Positions 6,214-14,639 of a stretch of DNA of 24,057 bases are shown here, piece after piece. Positions within the stretch are counted from its first letter, which is position 1, and every line of letters begins with the position of its first letter. The DNA is from a virus, in IMG/VR virus record IMGVR_UViG_3300017776_000184, positions 1 through 24,057 of that record; one strand, 5' to 3'. The notes under the pieces were generated by a model. The model searched no databases and was not told where the DNA came from. It saw nothing but the letters and a program-made list of their open reading frames with translations. The position numbers and the translations under genes are program-made.

Positions 6214-8633
6214 TGGCTGATAAGAAATTTATTATTGAAGTAAGGTCTAAAGGCTTTGCCAGATCACGTAAGGATATTAAAGGCTTAGACACCGACACTA
6301 AGCAGTTTAAAGACACACAAAAGCGTATGCGTCAGCAAACTAAAGGTTTGATTGCTGAACTTGGTACACTGCGTAATAAGATTCTTGTTTATACCTTTGC
6401 CGTAGGTGGCGCAGTGGCTATAATGAATAAATTTGTTAATGCCGCATCTGGTTTTCAGGACGTTAAAACTCGCTTAGTAGGATTAACTGGTAGTGTAGAA
6501 GAAGCAGAAAAAGCCTTTGCATCGTTTAACAAGATTGCATCTAAAACACCATTTCAACTTCAAGATGTTGTAAGTGCTGGTGCTACACTAGAAGCATTCG
6601 GTGTTGATTCTCAAGCTACATTAAAATCAGTTACAGATTTAGCTGCCTTTATGGGTACAACCGCAGTAGATGCAGCTAGTTCTTTAGGTCGTGCGTTTGC
6701 TGGAGGACAAGGTGCGGCTGACGTGTTTCGCGAAAAAGGCATACTTACACTTATTAAAGATTTTAAAGGTATTGATGATCTAACAAAGCTCACATTACCT
6801 CAGTTTAGAGTGGCTATGTTAGAAGCCTTATCAGATCCAGATGGACGTATTGCTGGTAGTGCAGATCGTTTGTCTGAAACCTATAGTGGAGCAGTGTCGA
6901 ATATGCAAGATGCTATGACGCGTTTTGCTGCTACTATTGGCGAAAGTGTTTTACCTATACTTACAGACTTAATAAAACTGACTGAACAATTTTTTAGAAG
7001 TATTGATGTAAAACAAATTGCAGAAGCATCTTTAGCGGTAGGTTCATTAGCTGTTGCATTTGGATTTTTAAAGACACAAACGATTACACTAGTGGCGTTT
7101 ATGGCATCTTGGACAAAAGTATTAAAAGCTATTGGTATTGCAGTCACATTATTTGGTATTGATAAGTTTGCAGAATTTGCTGGTACGTTTGATCATTTAG
7201 CTAAAAGTACAGAAGATAGTGAAGATGCTCTTGTAGATCATGCTAAACAATTAAAAGAATTTATTAATCAATTAAAAAATGGCTCAAGTGCTAGTTCAGA
7301 ATTAATAGAAGAAAATAAAGAAATAACTCAGTCATATGAGGAAATGACTAGGAAGTTAGAACTTAGATTAGCGGTATTAGATGGCGAATCGTTAGTAATA
7401 CAAGAACAAATTAGACTTGGGCGCACATTAAGTGATGCACAAAAGTTAGATGTAAGAAGACTTGAAGCATTTATTAAAGAAGTAGAAAGAAGAGAAAAGC
7501 TAGAAAAGGATCGCTTAGAAAGAGAAAAATCCGCAGCAGATACACGCAAAAAACTTTTACAAGATGAGATTGATTTAAAAGAACGTCTAGCGTTGATAAA
7601 CGCAACTAGTGCTGAGTTATTTAATCAAAGTATATTGGTGTCTGGAGAACAAGAACGTGATATTTTAATAACTAAACAAAAATTATTAAAAGATATTGTT
7701 ACTGAATTAGGTTTAAGTAATGAAACTTATAATTTTATGGTTGAAAATCTTAATGATTTAAATGATGTATATATTGATCATAATGATCGTTTAGTTGTTA
7801 GTAAAGATGCAACGATTAGTTTAGGAGAAAACCAAAAAAAACTTGCTGAAGCATTAATTAACACATTTCACGAGACAAAATTTTTAAAAGAAAAACAAGA
7901 AGAGGAAGAAAAAGCAGTACAATCTCTAGCAGAGCGTACATCCCAATTTGCATCTGTATTAGGTAGTACCAATTTAGGTCAGATTAATGCTATAAAAAGC
8001 ACCATAGCTATGATAGAAGCCAATAGAGAAACCATTGGTACTACAGAAGAAGTGACCGCTGCACTAAAGAAATTAAATGAACAGTTAACAGAACTTGAAA
8101 CCAATCAAACATCTAAGACATTAACAGATCAAGTTAATACGTTAAACATGGCGGCTGGCGCAGTAAATTCATTATCTAATGCCTTTAAAACATTGGCAAA
8201 TAATGAAGCTACTGCAGAACAAAAATTAAAATCATTTATTACTGGTATTGGTGGATTGATGCAAACTATTGGTGGCGCAACTGGTAATCCATTATTAGGT
8301 GGCGCTGGTGCGTTGGTTTCTGCGATAGGTGGTGCAATCGCACATACTGGTGGATTAATACATAATAACGGTGTGCAACGCTTTGCCACTGGTGGAGTAG
8401 TACAAGGCCAGGACAATGTTCCTATCATGGCTCAAGCTGGGGAATTTGTTATGCGTAGATCCGCAGTGCAGAATATTGGCGTACAAAACTTAGCAGATAT
8501 GAATCGCACTGGAAATACAAGTAGTGGATTGACGATTAATATTGCTGGGGATATGATTGGTAATGAAGATCATGTACGCACTAAAGTATTACCATTTATT
8601 AAAAATGAATTAAGGCGTGAAGCCAACGCGTAA
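6213..8633 (+). CDS. tape measure protein
   Basis: At 806 residues this is the longest gene here. The N-terminus is basic and helical, with a hydrophobic segment at about 50-72. It continues with the pattern SGFQDVKTRLVGLTGSVEEA ... GATLEAFGVDSQATLKSVTDLA, a conserved region of phage tape measures. A second hydrophobic region lies at about 270-315 and a long charged coiled coil at about 340-600. A Gly/Ala-rich segment leads to GGLIHNNGVQRFATGGVV and AGEFVMRRSAVQNIG, the usual tape-measure C-terminus. The protein sets tail length and enters the host envelope; by the usual 0.15 nm per residue the tail would be roughly 120 nm. Confidence 0.85.
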   Translation: MADKKFIIEVRSKGFARSRKDIKGLDTDTKQFKDTQKRMRQQTKGLIAELGTLRNKILVYTFAVGGAVAIMNKFVNAASGFQDVKTRLVGLTGSVEEAEKAFASFNKIASKTPFQLQDVVSAGATLEAFGVDSQATLKSVTDLAAFMGTTAVDAASSLGRAFAGGQGAADVFREKGILTLIKDFKGIDDLTKLTLPQFRVAMLEALSDPDGRIAGSADRLSETYSGAVSNMQDAMTRFAATIGESVLPILTDLIKLTEQFFRSIDVKQIAEASLAVGSLAVAFGFLKTQTITLVAFMASWTKVLKAIGIAVTLFGIDKFAEFAGTFDHLAKSTEDSEDALVDHAKQLKEFINQLKNGSSASSELIEENKEITQSYEEMTRKLELRLAVLDGESLVIQEQIRLGRTLSDAQKLDVRRLEAFIKEVERREKLEKDRLEREKSAADTRKKLLQDEIDLKERLALINATSAELFNQSILVSGEQERDILITKQKLLKDIVTELGLSNETYNFMVENLNDLNDVYIDHNDRLVVSKDATISLGENQKKLAEALINTFHETKFLKEKQEEEEKAVQSLAERTSQFASVLGSTNLGQINAIKSTIAMIEANRETIGTTEEVTAALKKLNEQLTELETNQTSKTLTDQVNTLNMAAGAVNSLSNAFKTLANNEATAEQKLKSFITGIGGLMQTIGGATGNPLLGGAGALVSAIGGAIAHTGGLIHNNGVQRFATGGVVQGQDNVPIMAQAGEFVMRRSAVQNIGVQNLADMNRTGNTSSGLTINIAGDMIGNEDHVRTKVLPFIKNELRREANA

Positions 8634-10732
8634 TGGCGCTTACATTTTCACAAGCATTTAAAGATACACTAAGTAATAATGCTGATATTTATCCAATAGT
8701 ATCTATTGCTGGAAGTGCGACTATATTTTTATCTACTCGTAATGTCACTGTGGATGGTCAAGCGTATGATGGTAGATTATTAAGTTCGCCTAGTATTACT
8801 TCTAGTATAAATTTTCGTAATCATACATCACGTACTAATTCAATCACACTGCGTATTGCAAATAATGGATATGAAAGCACGTTTGGTAGGCGTGGAAATC
8901 AAGCAGTTGTTATTTACTTTGCTACCGAAAATACTACAGATGATATTAATAATTGTGTAAAAGTATTTACTGGTCGTGTGCGTGGTATTACAAGCATGAC
9001 TGCCACTGAAATTGCAGTAGAATGTGAAGATAACACAGCGTGGAGAGATAACAGAGTATTGCAAGCACAGATTGCTACATTGACTGGATATAATGTTCCA
9101 GGTAGTAAACGCTATCGCCCATTACATTATGGAGACTTCACAGAGAATGCATCTACTGAAGCTAGTCCGAGTGTATGTGCAAGTAGAAAACTAAGACCAG
9201 TAGAGTTTATAGCCAAAGATCGAGACTCTTTATATTACGATGAAGGTATTAATGATACTGGTGGTAGACCGCATATTTATATTGATGGGATAGATCGCTT
9301 TGTGCCTATAGAAGAAGCATCAAGTGGCACAAATAATAAATTTGACACCAATACGTGTGTAGTAAATAATGATGATGATACTGCAACTAATAAAGCGTAT
9401 TTTCGATATACAGTGCGTTTATATGCTAATACTAGCGCCGCATCTGGAGATGTGTCTGCTTCCAATTTAACTGTAGTTGCAATAGCAAATACTATAGATG
9501 ATGACACTGGTACATCGGTAACGTGTGCAGTGACTGGTGGTGGTACGGCTCGTAAAGGTGCGTTTGGAGAATATAGCGGTGCATTAGTAGGACAAATTAA
9601 AACAGTCAAAGCTGGAATTACTGGAACATCTACACAAGGATCTAATGTTTATATATGGCTTAAAAATGGAGATGGTACTACTATATTAAATGAGACTGTA
9701 ACTACTAGCAATAGCTGGAGTCAAGAATTAACTTCTAATTCACTAGAATCAAAAAAAGATGTGACTAGTGTATGGTCTAGTAATGCGTCAGGTACAAACT
9801 TAAATGGTGTGATTTTAGGTTTTTATCAGCAAGCAACGTCTAGTACACAGACTGCTGTTATACAGAAAATGTTTTTAGATTTTACGTGCTTTATACCTAT
9901 TGATGAAAACGCAAATAAATACAATCCACAAGAGATACCACAAACATTATATATTGGCACTGATGGTACTGGTTTAGATAACACACTTACATACGATACA
10001 GACATAAGTGATCATGGGCCAACAGAAGTCCATGAGAATATTTTAACCAATCTTGGCCCAGGATCTAGCAGTATTGATGCCACCACTCAAGCAGCAGTAG
10101 AAGGCAATTTTAATAGTGATGGATTAACAAGGTGCAGTATTACTGATCCAGGTATGACTGTACATCAAGCTTTGTTAAAGCTACAAAAAGAAGCTGGGTT
10201 TATTGCGTATGTAAAACCTAGTAATGGTAAAGTGTATTATTTAATAGAAGATGCGAGTAGCAAAGCTATTACCGCTGATTTAACAGTTGCAGATTATAAA
10301 AATATACAATTTGGAACTATACCACTTAGTGATATGTTATGGTCAGTGACAACAAATTATGATAAGCATCCAGTAAAAAATACCTATTTATCTGGTTCAA
10401 CCTCAACAGATACTACTGAACAAAGTAACTATGGTTTTAGTGCTAATGATAACACGTTAATTAGAAATAATGACTGGGTTAATGAGGTGGAAGGCGGTGT
10501 AAATTTATTAGCATTGTATAAATTTCAGCGCGTATTAGTAGAATGTGAATTATTAAATCCACAACATTATAAATTAGAAGTAGGAGATATGATTACATTT
10601 TCAGACTCGCCAATTGATTTTAGATTGCGTGATAGCTCTGCTAGTTATACTGATTATCAATTTAGAATTACTGATACCACTCGCAGTATCAATAGTTTAA
10701 AAATTAAAGCAATGGAAGTGCATAAAGCATAA
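8633..10732 (+). CDS. tail hub/baseplate-like protein
   Basis: The 699-residue product follows the tape measure with a TAATG junction, the normal place for distal tail and hub proteins. The N-terminal 150 residues are beta-rich (YPIVSIAGSATIFLSTRNVTV ... VFTGRVRGITSM). A Thr/Ser/Asn-rich beta insertion spans about 230-430. The C-terminal third, with TVHQALLKLQKEAGFIAYVKP, GKVYYLIED and YKLEVGDMITFSDSP, has the layout of hub domains of the gp27 type (a domain probing a stored strand, then a return to a barrel). It may form the ring that anchors tail tip proteins. The central insertion could be a carbohydrate-binding domain. Assignment is by order and pattern. Confidence 0.55.
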   Translation: MALTFSQAFKDTLSNNADIYPIVSIAGSATIFLSTRNVTVDGQAYDGRLLSSPSITSSINFRNHTSRTNSITLRIANNGYESTFGRRGNQAVVIYFATENTTDDINNCVKVFTGRVRGITSMTATEIAVECEDNTAWRDNRVLQAQIATLTGYNVPGSKRYRPLHYGDFTENASTEASPSVCASRKLRPVEFIAKDRDSLYYDEGINDTGGRPHIYIDGIDRFVPIEEASSGTNNKFDTNTCVVNNDDDTATNKAYFRYTVRLYANTSAASGDVSASNLTVVAIANTIDDDTGTSVTCAVTGGGTARKGAFGEYSGALVGQIKTVKAGITGTSTQGSNVYIWLKNGDGTTILNETVTTSNSWSQELTSNSLESKKDVTSVWSSNASGTNLNGVILGFYQQATSSTQTAVIQKMFLDFTCFIPIDENANKYNPQEIPQTLYIGTDGTGLDNTLTYDTDISDHGPTEVHENILTNLGPGSSSIDATTQAAVEGNFNSDGLTRCSITDPGMTVHQALLKLQKEAGFIAYVKPSNGKVYYLIEDASSKAITADLTVADYKNIQFGTIPLSDMLWSVTTNYDKHPVKNTYLSGSTSTDTTEQSNYGFSANDNTLIRNNDWVNEVEGGVNLLALYKFQRVLVECELLNPQHYKLEVGDMITFSDSPIDFRLRDSSASYTDYQFRITDTTRSINSLKIKAMEVHKA

Positions 10733-11490
10733 TGGCACATAAGTTATACTATAGTATAGATGGTTATTATGATGCAACGGTAGTGGCGGCTGGATCGTTT
10801 GATCAATCTGATAATTCATTTACAGTTACTGATGGAAGTCAAGTTACAAATGAAGCTAATGTTAATAGTAATAGTATTACCGATACTGTGATTAGTAGTT
10901 TTGGAACAAATGATGTTATTAGAGTTGATTTTGGTGGTGTTAAGACTATTGATTTTATTGCGAACTATCATTCAGTGGCTGATACAAATGATTTATATTT
11001 TTATTCTAGCAACAGTTCAGCGGCTAGTTATAGTAATCGTGGTAATATAAACTCAAGTGCTATTGGTTGGAATGTAACTGAGTTTACAGAAGCTACTAAT
11101 CGATACTGGGTATTAAGAAGTCAGGATGGAACTTTTGATGGTATGCATGAAGTGATTATGGGAACTGCGCTAGACATTGGTCAACCAGAAGTTGAGAATA
11201 CAGACAATGAAGTATATAATACGGTGATTAACACTGCGTATAATGGCACTCAGTATAGTAATAAAATTGACGTTCCACACACAACTTGGAGCATTACATT
11301 GCCAATTATTACTACATCTTTAAAAAATTTACTTAATACATTTCAAAGCACAGTTCAGAATAAATATAAATTTATTTATTATGATGGCTCTACAAATCAT
11401 TATGTACGTTTGGCATCGCCACTAGTATTTAATGCAATTGCTCCATTAGCATATTCAGTGAATTTTAAACTAAGAGAGAGTTTTGAATAA
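10732..11490 (+). CDS. tail tip protein, paralogue 1
   Basis: The 252-residue product is related to the next gene. Both begin with an aromatic strand (LYYSIDGYYDA / FYYDNSGFYTA) and share SFGTNDVIRVDFGGVKT / DVGSNDAIRFDFGADKT. Both also end with an ITLxxx segment, a YKFIYY / YPFFYS pair, VRLASPLVFNAIAPL / VRLIDPIVFKEISPD and a closing LRE. It is largely beta, Asn/Ser/Thr-rich and acidic, without a signal peptide. As one of the last two genes of the tail operon it may be a tail tip or receptor-binding component, with the variable middle as the binding face. No named family was recognised. Confidence 0.55.
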   Translation: MAHKLYYSIDGYYDATVVAAGSFDQSDNSFTVTDGSQVTNEANVNSNSITDTVISSFGTNDVIRVDFGGVKTIDFIANYHSVADTNDLYFYSSNSSAASYSNRGNINSSAIGWNVTEFTEATNRYWVLRSQDGTFDGMHEVIMGTALDIGQPEVENTDNEVYNTVINTAYNGTQYSNKIDVPHTTWSITLPIITTSLKNLLNTFQSTVQNKYKFIYYDGSTNHYVRLASPLVFNAIAPLAYSVNFKLRESFE

Positions 11491-12263
11491 TGGCGAGTAC
11501 ATTTTATTATGATAATTCTGGTTTTTACACTGCGCCTACCGCAGATGGTACAATAACTCTAAATTCAGAAACTGGGGGTACAAACTTTGCAACATCCAGT
11601 AGTATCACGAATGAACATTATATTCGTGATGGTTCTATTGCAAATCCAATCACTGATGTAGGATCAAATGATGCTATACGCTTTGACTTTGGAGCAGATA
11701 AAACGTGTAGAACCGCAGCGTTACATTTTAATGCCGCAGAAACTGGTAACATTACCTTATGGAATTCAGCTAACGCTACTGGCGCAGTAACTAGTGTTTC
11801 TGCCATTACTGATGATTTTAGTGCTGGTTGGACTGTGTTTGGTATTACACCTCTACCAAAGCGCTATTATTTTTTTCATGCTAACGGCAACACTATTAGC
11901 AATTTATCCGAATTATTATTTTTAAATAAATTTACATTACCAGTTGAGCCAAGTGTTGGTTTGTCTGAGAATTATGAATTTGGTACTAAATATCAAAAAG
12001 CATATGGCAATAATGAATACGTAAAGAGTTCACATAAAGTAGGTAAAATCATTACATTGACTTTAGATTTTTTAAGTGATACTGAAGCCACTAATGTAAA
12101 AAACTTTGCGGCTATTGTAACGAATCGTTATCCATTTTTTTATAGTACAGATGCATACACTGGTACGATTTGTTTTGTACGCTTAATAGATCCTATAGTG
12201 TTTAAAGAAATTAGTCCAGATCTATTCAGTTGTACACTCACGCTGCGTGAAATCGTAAATTGA
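11490..12263 (+). CDS. tail tip protein, paralogue 2
   Basis: The 257-residue product is the tandem paralogue of the previous gene (shared segments are listed there). The first 30 and last 70 residues align best and the middle diverges. It starts with ATG overlapping the previous TAA and ends at TGA 12261-12263 just before attP, so it is the last gene of the structural operon. Beta-rich composition without Cys clusters fits an extracellular structural protein. The pair could form a hetero-oligomeric tip or give two receptor specificities; neither is shown by sequence. Confidence 0.55.
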   Translation: MASTFYYDNSGFYTAPTADGTITLNSETGGTNFATSSSITNEHYIRDGSIANPITDVGSNDAIRFDFGADKTCRTAALHFNAAETGNITLWNSANATGAVTSVSAITDDFSAGWTVFGITPLPKRYYFFHANGNTISNLSELLFLNKFTLPVEPSVGLSENYEFGTKYQKAYGNNEYVKSSHKVGKIITLTLDFLSDTEATNVKNFAAIVTNRYPFFYSTDAYTGTICFVRLIDPIVFKEISPDLFSCTLTLREIVN

Positions 12264-12300
12264 CGCGTAACTTAAATAGTAACAGATATATGTAGTTAGT

Positions 12301-12328
12301 TTTCGGTATAAAAAGTCTTATACCGAAA
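12301..12328. repeat. perfect inverted repeat of the arm-type motif
   Basis: The 11-base arms TTTCGGTATAA and TTATACCGAAA flank a six-base centre (AAAGTC). No run of T follows on either strand, so it is not a terminator. It is the palindromic version of the integrase arm-type sequence and may bind integrase or an excisionase dimer. Several TGCAT elements follow at about 12343-12379 and may be further protein sites. Confidence 0.6.
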
Positions 12329-12405
12329 TATACCGAAAAAAGGTGCATTTATATGCATTATTTTGCATTAACTCAATAATCAAAAGAGTAAGTAATATAA
12401 CGAAA

Positions 12406-12429
12406 AAACCTCACTAAAAAGTGAGGTTT
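12406..12429 (-). terminator. intrinsic terminator downstream of the tRNA fragment and integrase
   Basis: On the - strand the stem is AAACCTCAC-TTTTTA-GTGAGGTTT, nine pairs with a six-base loop, followed by further T residues before CG. It would end leftward transcripts from integrase. In an integrated prophage it would end the restored host tRNA transcript. On the + strand the tail is only TTTCTCG, so rightward termination of the tail operon would be weaker. Confidence 0.7.
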
Positions 12430-12449
12430 CTCGTGCATAACTTCGATAG

Positions 12450-12506
12450 TACCGATGACTGGAATCGAACCAGCACGTCTTTTCAGACAATGGATTTTGA
12501 ATCCAT
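12450..12506 (-). other. 3' half of a tRNA-Leu(CAA) gene (integration core)
   Basis: On the - strand an anticodon arm (12490-12506) has loop TTCAAAA, giving anticodon CAA at 12497-12499. It is followed by a variable arm GTCT-GAAA-AGAC of class II type. A T arm (12458-12474) has the loop TTCGATT, and the 3' acceptor strand is CATCGGT with discriminator A at 12450. CCA is not encoded (CTA follows). Upstream of the anticodon arm there is no D arm and no matching 5' acceptor strand (ACCGATG), so it is not a working tRNA. It restores the 3' part of a host tRNA-Leu gene on integration. Confidence 0.75.
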
Positions 12507-12552
12507 TAATTCTGAGAGGTGAAAGACCTATTTATACCGAAATATACCGAAA

Positions 12553-13668
12553 TTACGCAGTTGCTGTCTGCGTTATTGTGGTTAATTGATCTACGACTGC
12601 GTTATTTATACGCGTCATTTCTTTTGCACTAATACCAGCATAGTGTTTCTCTACTACTAACAATGTGCTATCTCCAATGGATTTACTCGCATCTTCTAAG
12701 CCTAACACTGGACGCGCTAATTGTGCGTTTAATCTGCGTAAGTCATGCGTAGTGAACTTGAATCCTAGTGCCATATTAATTTGTGGAATAATGTGATTTC
12801 TTACATAAGAATATTTAAAGTCTAATGGTCTTTTAAAACCTTTGTCTTTCCATTTCCTAAGTATTGCCATCACATCTTCATGTACAGTACGCACTAAACG
12901 AAATTTCTTACGTTTAACTCTTATACTCAATTCATTGGTTTCAAAATTAACGTGTTTCCATTTAAACTCTTTCTCTGGATAGTTAGTATTCTGTCCTAAT
13001 AATTCAGATATACGCAAACCAGTGAGTGTAAATAATTTTATATAGTCTTTATGGTATTGAGTTAAATGATCATCATATAATAACTGATATGCTTGACTAG
13101 GTTTCCATTCCAGGTGTGTAATCTCAGGTAACTCATCATCAGTATACTTATCTAGTTTATTAATGACTACAAAGTCAATACGCTCCATCATACGCGCCCA
13201 ATCAAACATTGCTTTTAACTCAGTTAGATAGCCATTAATAGTGTGTCTACTTAAATGAGCATGATGAGATTTGAATATTTCCCAACCTTGTTTTTCGCCA
13301 TCTGGAATCATAGTGCGTTTAAGTGAGCGTATTTCACGCACAGTAGTTTCTTTAGCAAAAACTCTATACATTGCTCTAATGCACGCATTTCTACGCTTAA
13401 TAGTACCTTTATTGGTTTTATTCGCTAAAAAGTTACCACGATAATCTTTTACTAATTGCTCAAGTGTAAGCTCTTCTTGTGGTTGCTTAACTACCTTTTT
13501 CCAATCATCTGATCCAATTTTTTTCATATTGTCAATATAATCAAAAGTAGCTTTAGCTGAAAGTGCTTCTTTTTTAGTTTTATAATAACTGTCTTTCCAT
13601 TTATTTGTAAATGGATCTTTATGAGTAAGTCTGTAATTACCCATTTTATGTTTATTAATTGATGCCAT
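12553..13668 (-). CDS. int: tyrosine recombinase integrase
   Basis: The 371-residue product has an N-terminal arm-binding segment (about 1-60) and a core-binding helical domain (65-185). The catalytic domain (190-355) shows Arg219 in TGLRISELLG, basic KRKKFR at 252-257 with the likely Lys, His308-x-x-Arg311 in THDLRR, and nucleophile Tyr343 in KHYAGIS. The usual second His/Trp is Asp333 (IGDST), a variant seen among some phage and island integrases. It catalyses recombination between attP and a host tRNA-Leu gene, and is excision-competent with the excisionase-like protein at 14840. AAGGA lies about ten bases before the ATG. Its stop abuts the last arm repeat, and the attP terminator ends its transcript. 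Confidence 0.9.
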   Translation of the reverse strand: MASINKHKMGNYRLTHKDPFTNKWKDSYYKTKKEALSAKATFDYIDNMKKIGSDDWKKVVKQPQEELTLEQLVKDYRGNFLANKTNKGTIKRRNACIRAMYRVFAKETTVREIRSLKRTMIPDGEKQGWEIFKSHHAHLSRHTINGYLTELKAMFDWARMMERIDFVVINKLDKYTDDELPEITHLEWKPSQAYQLLYDDHLTQYHKDYIKLFTLTGLRISELLGQNTNYPEKEFKWKHVNFETNELSIRVKRKKFRLVRTVHEDVMAILRKWKDKGFKRPLDFKYSYVRNHIIPQINMALGFKFTTHDLRRLNAQLARPVLGLEDASKSIGDSTLLVVEKHYAGISAKEMTRINNAVVDQLTTITQTATA

Positions 13669-13732
13669 GTGGTGTTGTCCTTTTGTTGTTAGATAAAAAT
13701 TTATTAATACATACTATGTTTTCTTATTTTAC

Positions 13733-14533
13733 TCACTCTGTAAGAAATTTAACTTTCGCAATAACTTTCAGACTCATCCATTCAATCTTATTGTAGCTAA
13801 TTGCCCCAACAGTTGTGCCATTTTTATGCTTGTATATGATCGGCTGTGGAATGTAGTGATTACCTACAACTGATTTCATTGCGTCAAAAATTAATGGCAT
13901 AGTAGATATATTTTTTTGAATTTGATTGTGTGTTTCAGTATCGATAATAGTATCAATCGGGTGTGATTCTAAATTTGTATGCTTTACCCCAACATCCCAA
14001 AAAAATTTCATTTTTTCGACAGAATAGCCTAGTTTTTTAGCTTGAAGTTCTAAATCAGTAACTTTGTTAATGACTCTGCCAAATTTGTATCCATCTCTGT
14101 ACAAAGTCACATTACAAATAAAATCATAGTCTAATGCCTCCCAGTGATTAGACTCAACTTGTTTTTTATTTACAAGCTCTTTTAAGTGGCCAATCTCCTC
14201 AGTTTTTTGCGCCACTTTGTCTCTGAGCAATTCAATATGCTCATAAAGCAACTGTTGTTCCATTTTAGTTTTATCTCCTTTACTTATAATAGTGTTGTCG
14301 TCACTATTCCTAGTAGTGGTTATAGTATTATCAATGTGGTGTATTTTGAATCCTAACGCTGTAGCTACAGAAAATAAACTGCTAGTTCTAACTTTTTTAA
14401 CCGTACCATCTCTCCATCTATATACCTGAGTACGTGATATTTTTGTTTTATTTTCAATATCACTTGGACTCATTCCGCAATTATCTATCATATAAATAAT
14501 AGCTTGTACTGATGATTTATGTTGCATTTCCAT
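13733..14533 (-). CDS. putative lysogeny repressor: HTH, coiled coil, PAS-like domain
   Basis: Residues 10-62 form a helix-turn-helix (MIDNCGMSPSDIENKTKISRTQVYRWRDG), 91-126 a heptad-patterned helix, and 137-263 an alpha/beta region resembling a PAS fold (KKLGYSVEKM, then IYKHKNGTTVGAISYNKIEWMSLKVIAKVKF). No LexA/S24 protease domain is present, so induction would not be by RecA-driven cleavage. The start is ATG 14533 with GAGG six bases upstream, rather than GTG 14545, which lies in that ribosome site. It is leftward, divergent from the Cro-like gene and 64 bases upstream of integrase, the place of a CI-type repressor. The PAS call is by pattern and moderate. Confidence 0.7.
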   Translation of the reverse strand: MEMQHKSSVQAIIYMIDNCGMSPSDIENKTKISRTQVYRWRDGTVKKVRTSSLFSVATALGFKIHHIDNTITTTRNSDDNTIISKGDKTKMEQQLLYEHIELLRDKVAQKTEEIGHLKELVNKKQVESNHWEALDYDFICNVTLYRDGYKFGRVINKVTDLELQAKKLGYSVEKMKFFWDVGVKHTNLESHPIDTIIDTETHNQIQKNISTMPLIFDAMKSVVGNHYIPQPIIYKHKNGTTVGAISYNKIEWMSLKVIAKVKFLTE

Positions 14534-14545
14534 ATTAAACCTCAC

Positions 14546-14639
14546 GTTGAATATAATTGAATATAAATGTAATAAAATGTAAAAAAAAGAAAAAAATACT
14601 TTTTAAAGGCAACATTAAGTTATAAACTAACCATAGAAT
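14546..14639. promoter_or_regulatory. divergent repressor/Cro control region
   Basis: This 94-base AT-rich gap separates the leftward repressor from the rightward Cro-like gene. Two back-to-back copies of TTGAATATAA occupy 14547-14556 and 14557-14566, and ATGTAA recurs at 14568-14573 and 14578-14583, so helically phased 10-bp repeats run for almost 40 bases: good operator candidates. TATAAA at 14621-14626 is a possible -10 for the rightward promoter. It would start transcription about six bases before the ATG at 14640, giving an almost leaderless message, which fits the absence of a ribosome site there. Confidence 0.55.

Larger units (their letters stand above)
12301..12552. other. attP: phage attachment site (attP) with arm-type repeats
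   Basis: The region between the tail operon and integrase contains, in order, three arm repeats, a terminator hairpin, the 3' half of a tRNA-Leu gene, and two more arm repeats. The 9-mer ATACCGAAA occurs at 12320-12328, 12330-12338, 12534-12542 and 12544-12552, and inverted at 12301-12309. A 21-bp block is perfectly repeated at 12318-12338 and 12532-12552. Copies in tandem are 10 bp apart, one helical turn. This is the arrangement of integrase arm sites P and P' on both sides of a core. The core is presumably within the tRNA-identical part. Confidence 0.75.

Noticed and set aside
8129-8428. 99-aa Pro/Ala-rich open frame on the - strand
   Set aside because: It is antisense to the Gly/Ala-rich end of the tape measure gene, whose codons explain its composition.
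9277-9609. 110-aa open frame on the - strand
   Set aside because: It is antisense to the hub-like gene, which has a well-supported frame and good junctions at both ends.
12301-12328. Palindrome as terminator of the tail operon
   Set aside because: No T run follows on either strand, and the arms match the integrase arm-type motif.
12450-12552. Complete tRNA-Leu gene
   Set aside because: No D arm and no 5' acceptor strand complementary to the 3' end are present; only the 3' half exists.
14533-14545. GTG 14545 as repressor start
   Set aside because: The GTG forms part of the GTGAGG ribosome site for ATG 14533, so it is more likely leader.
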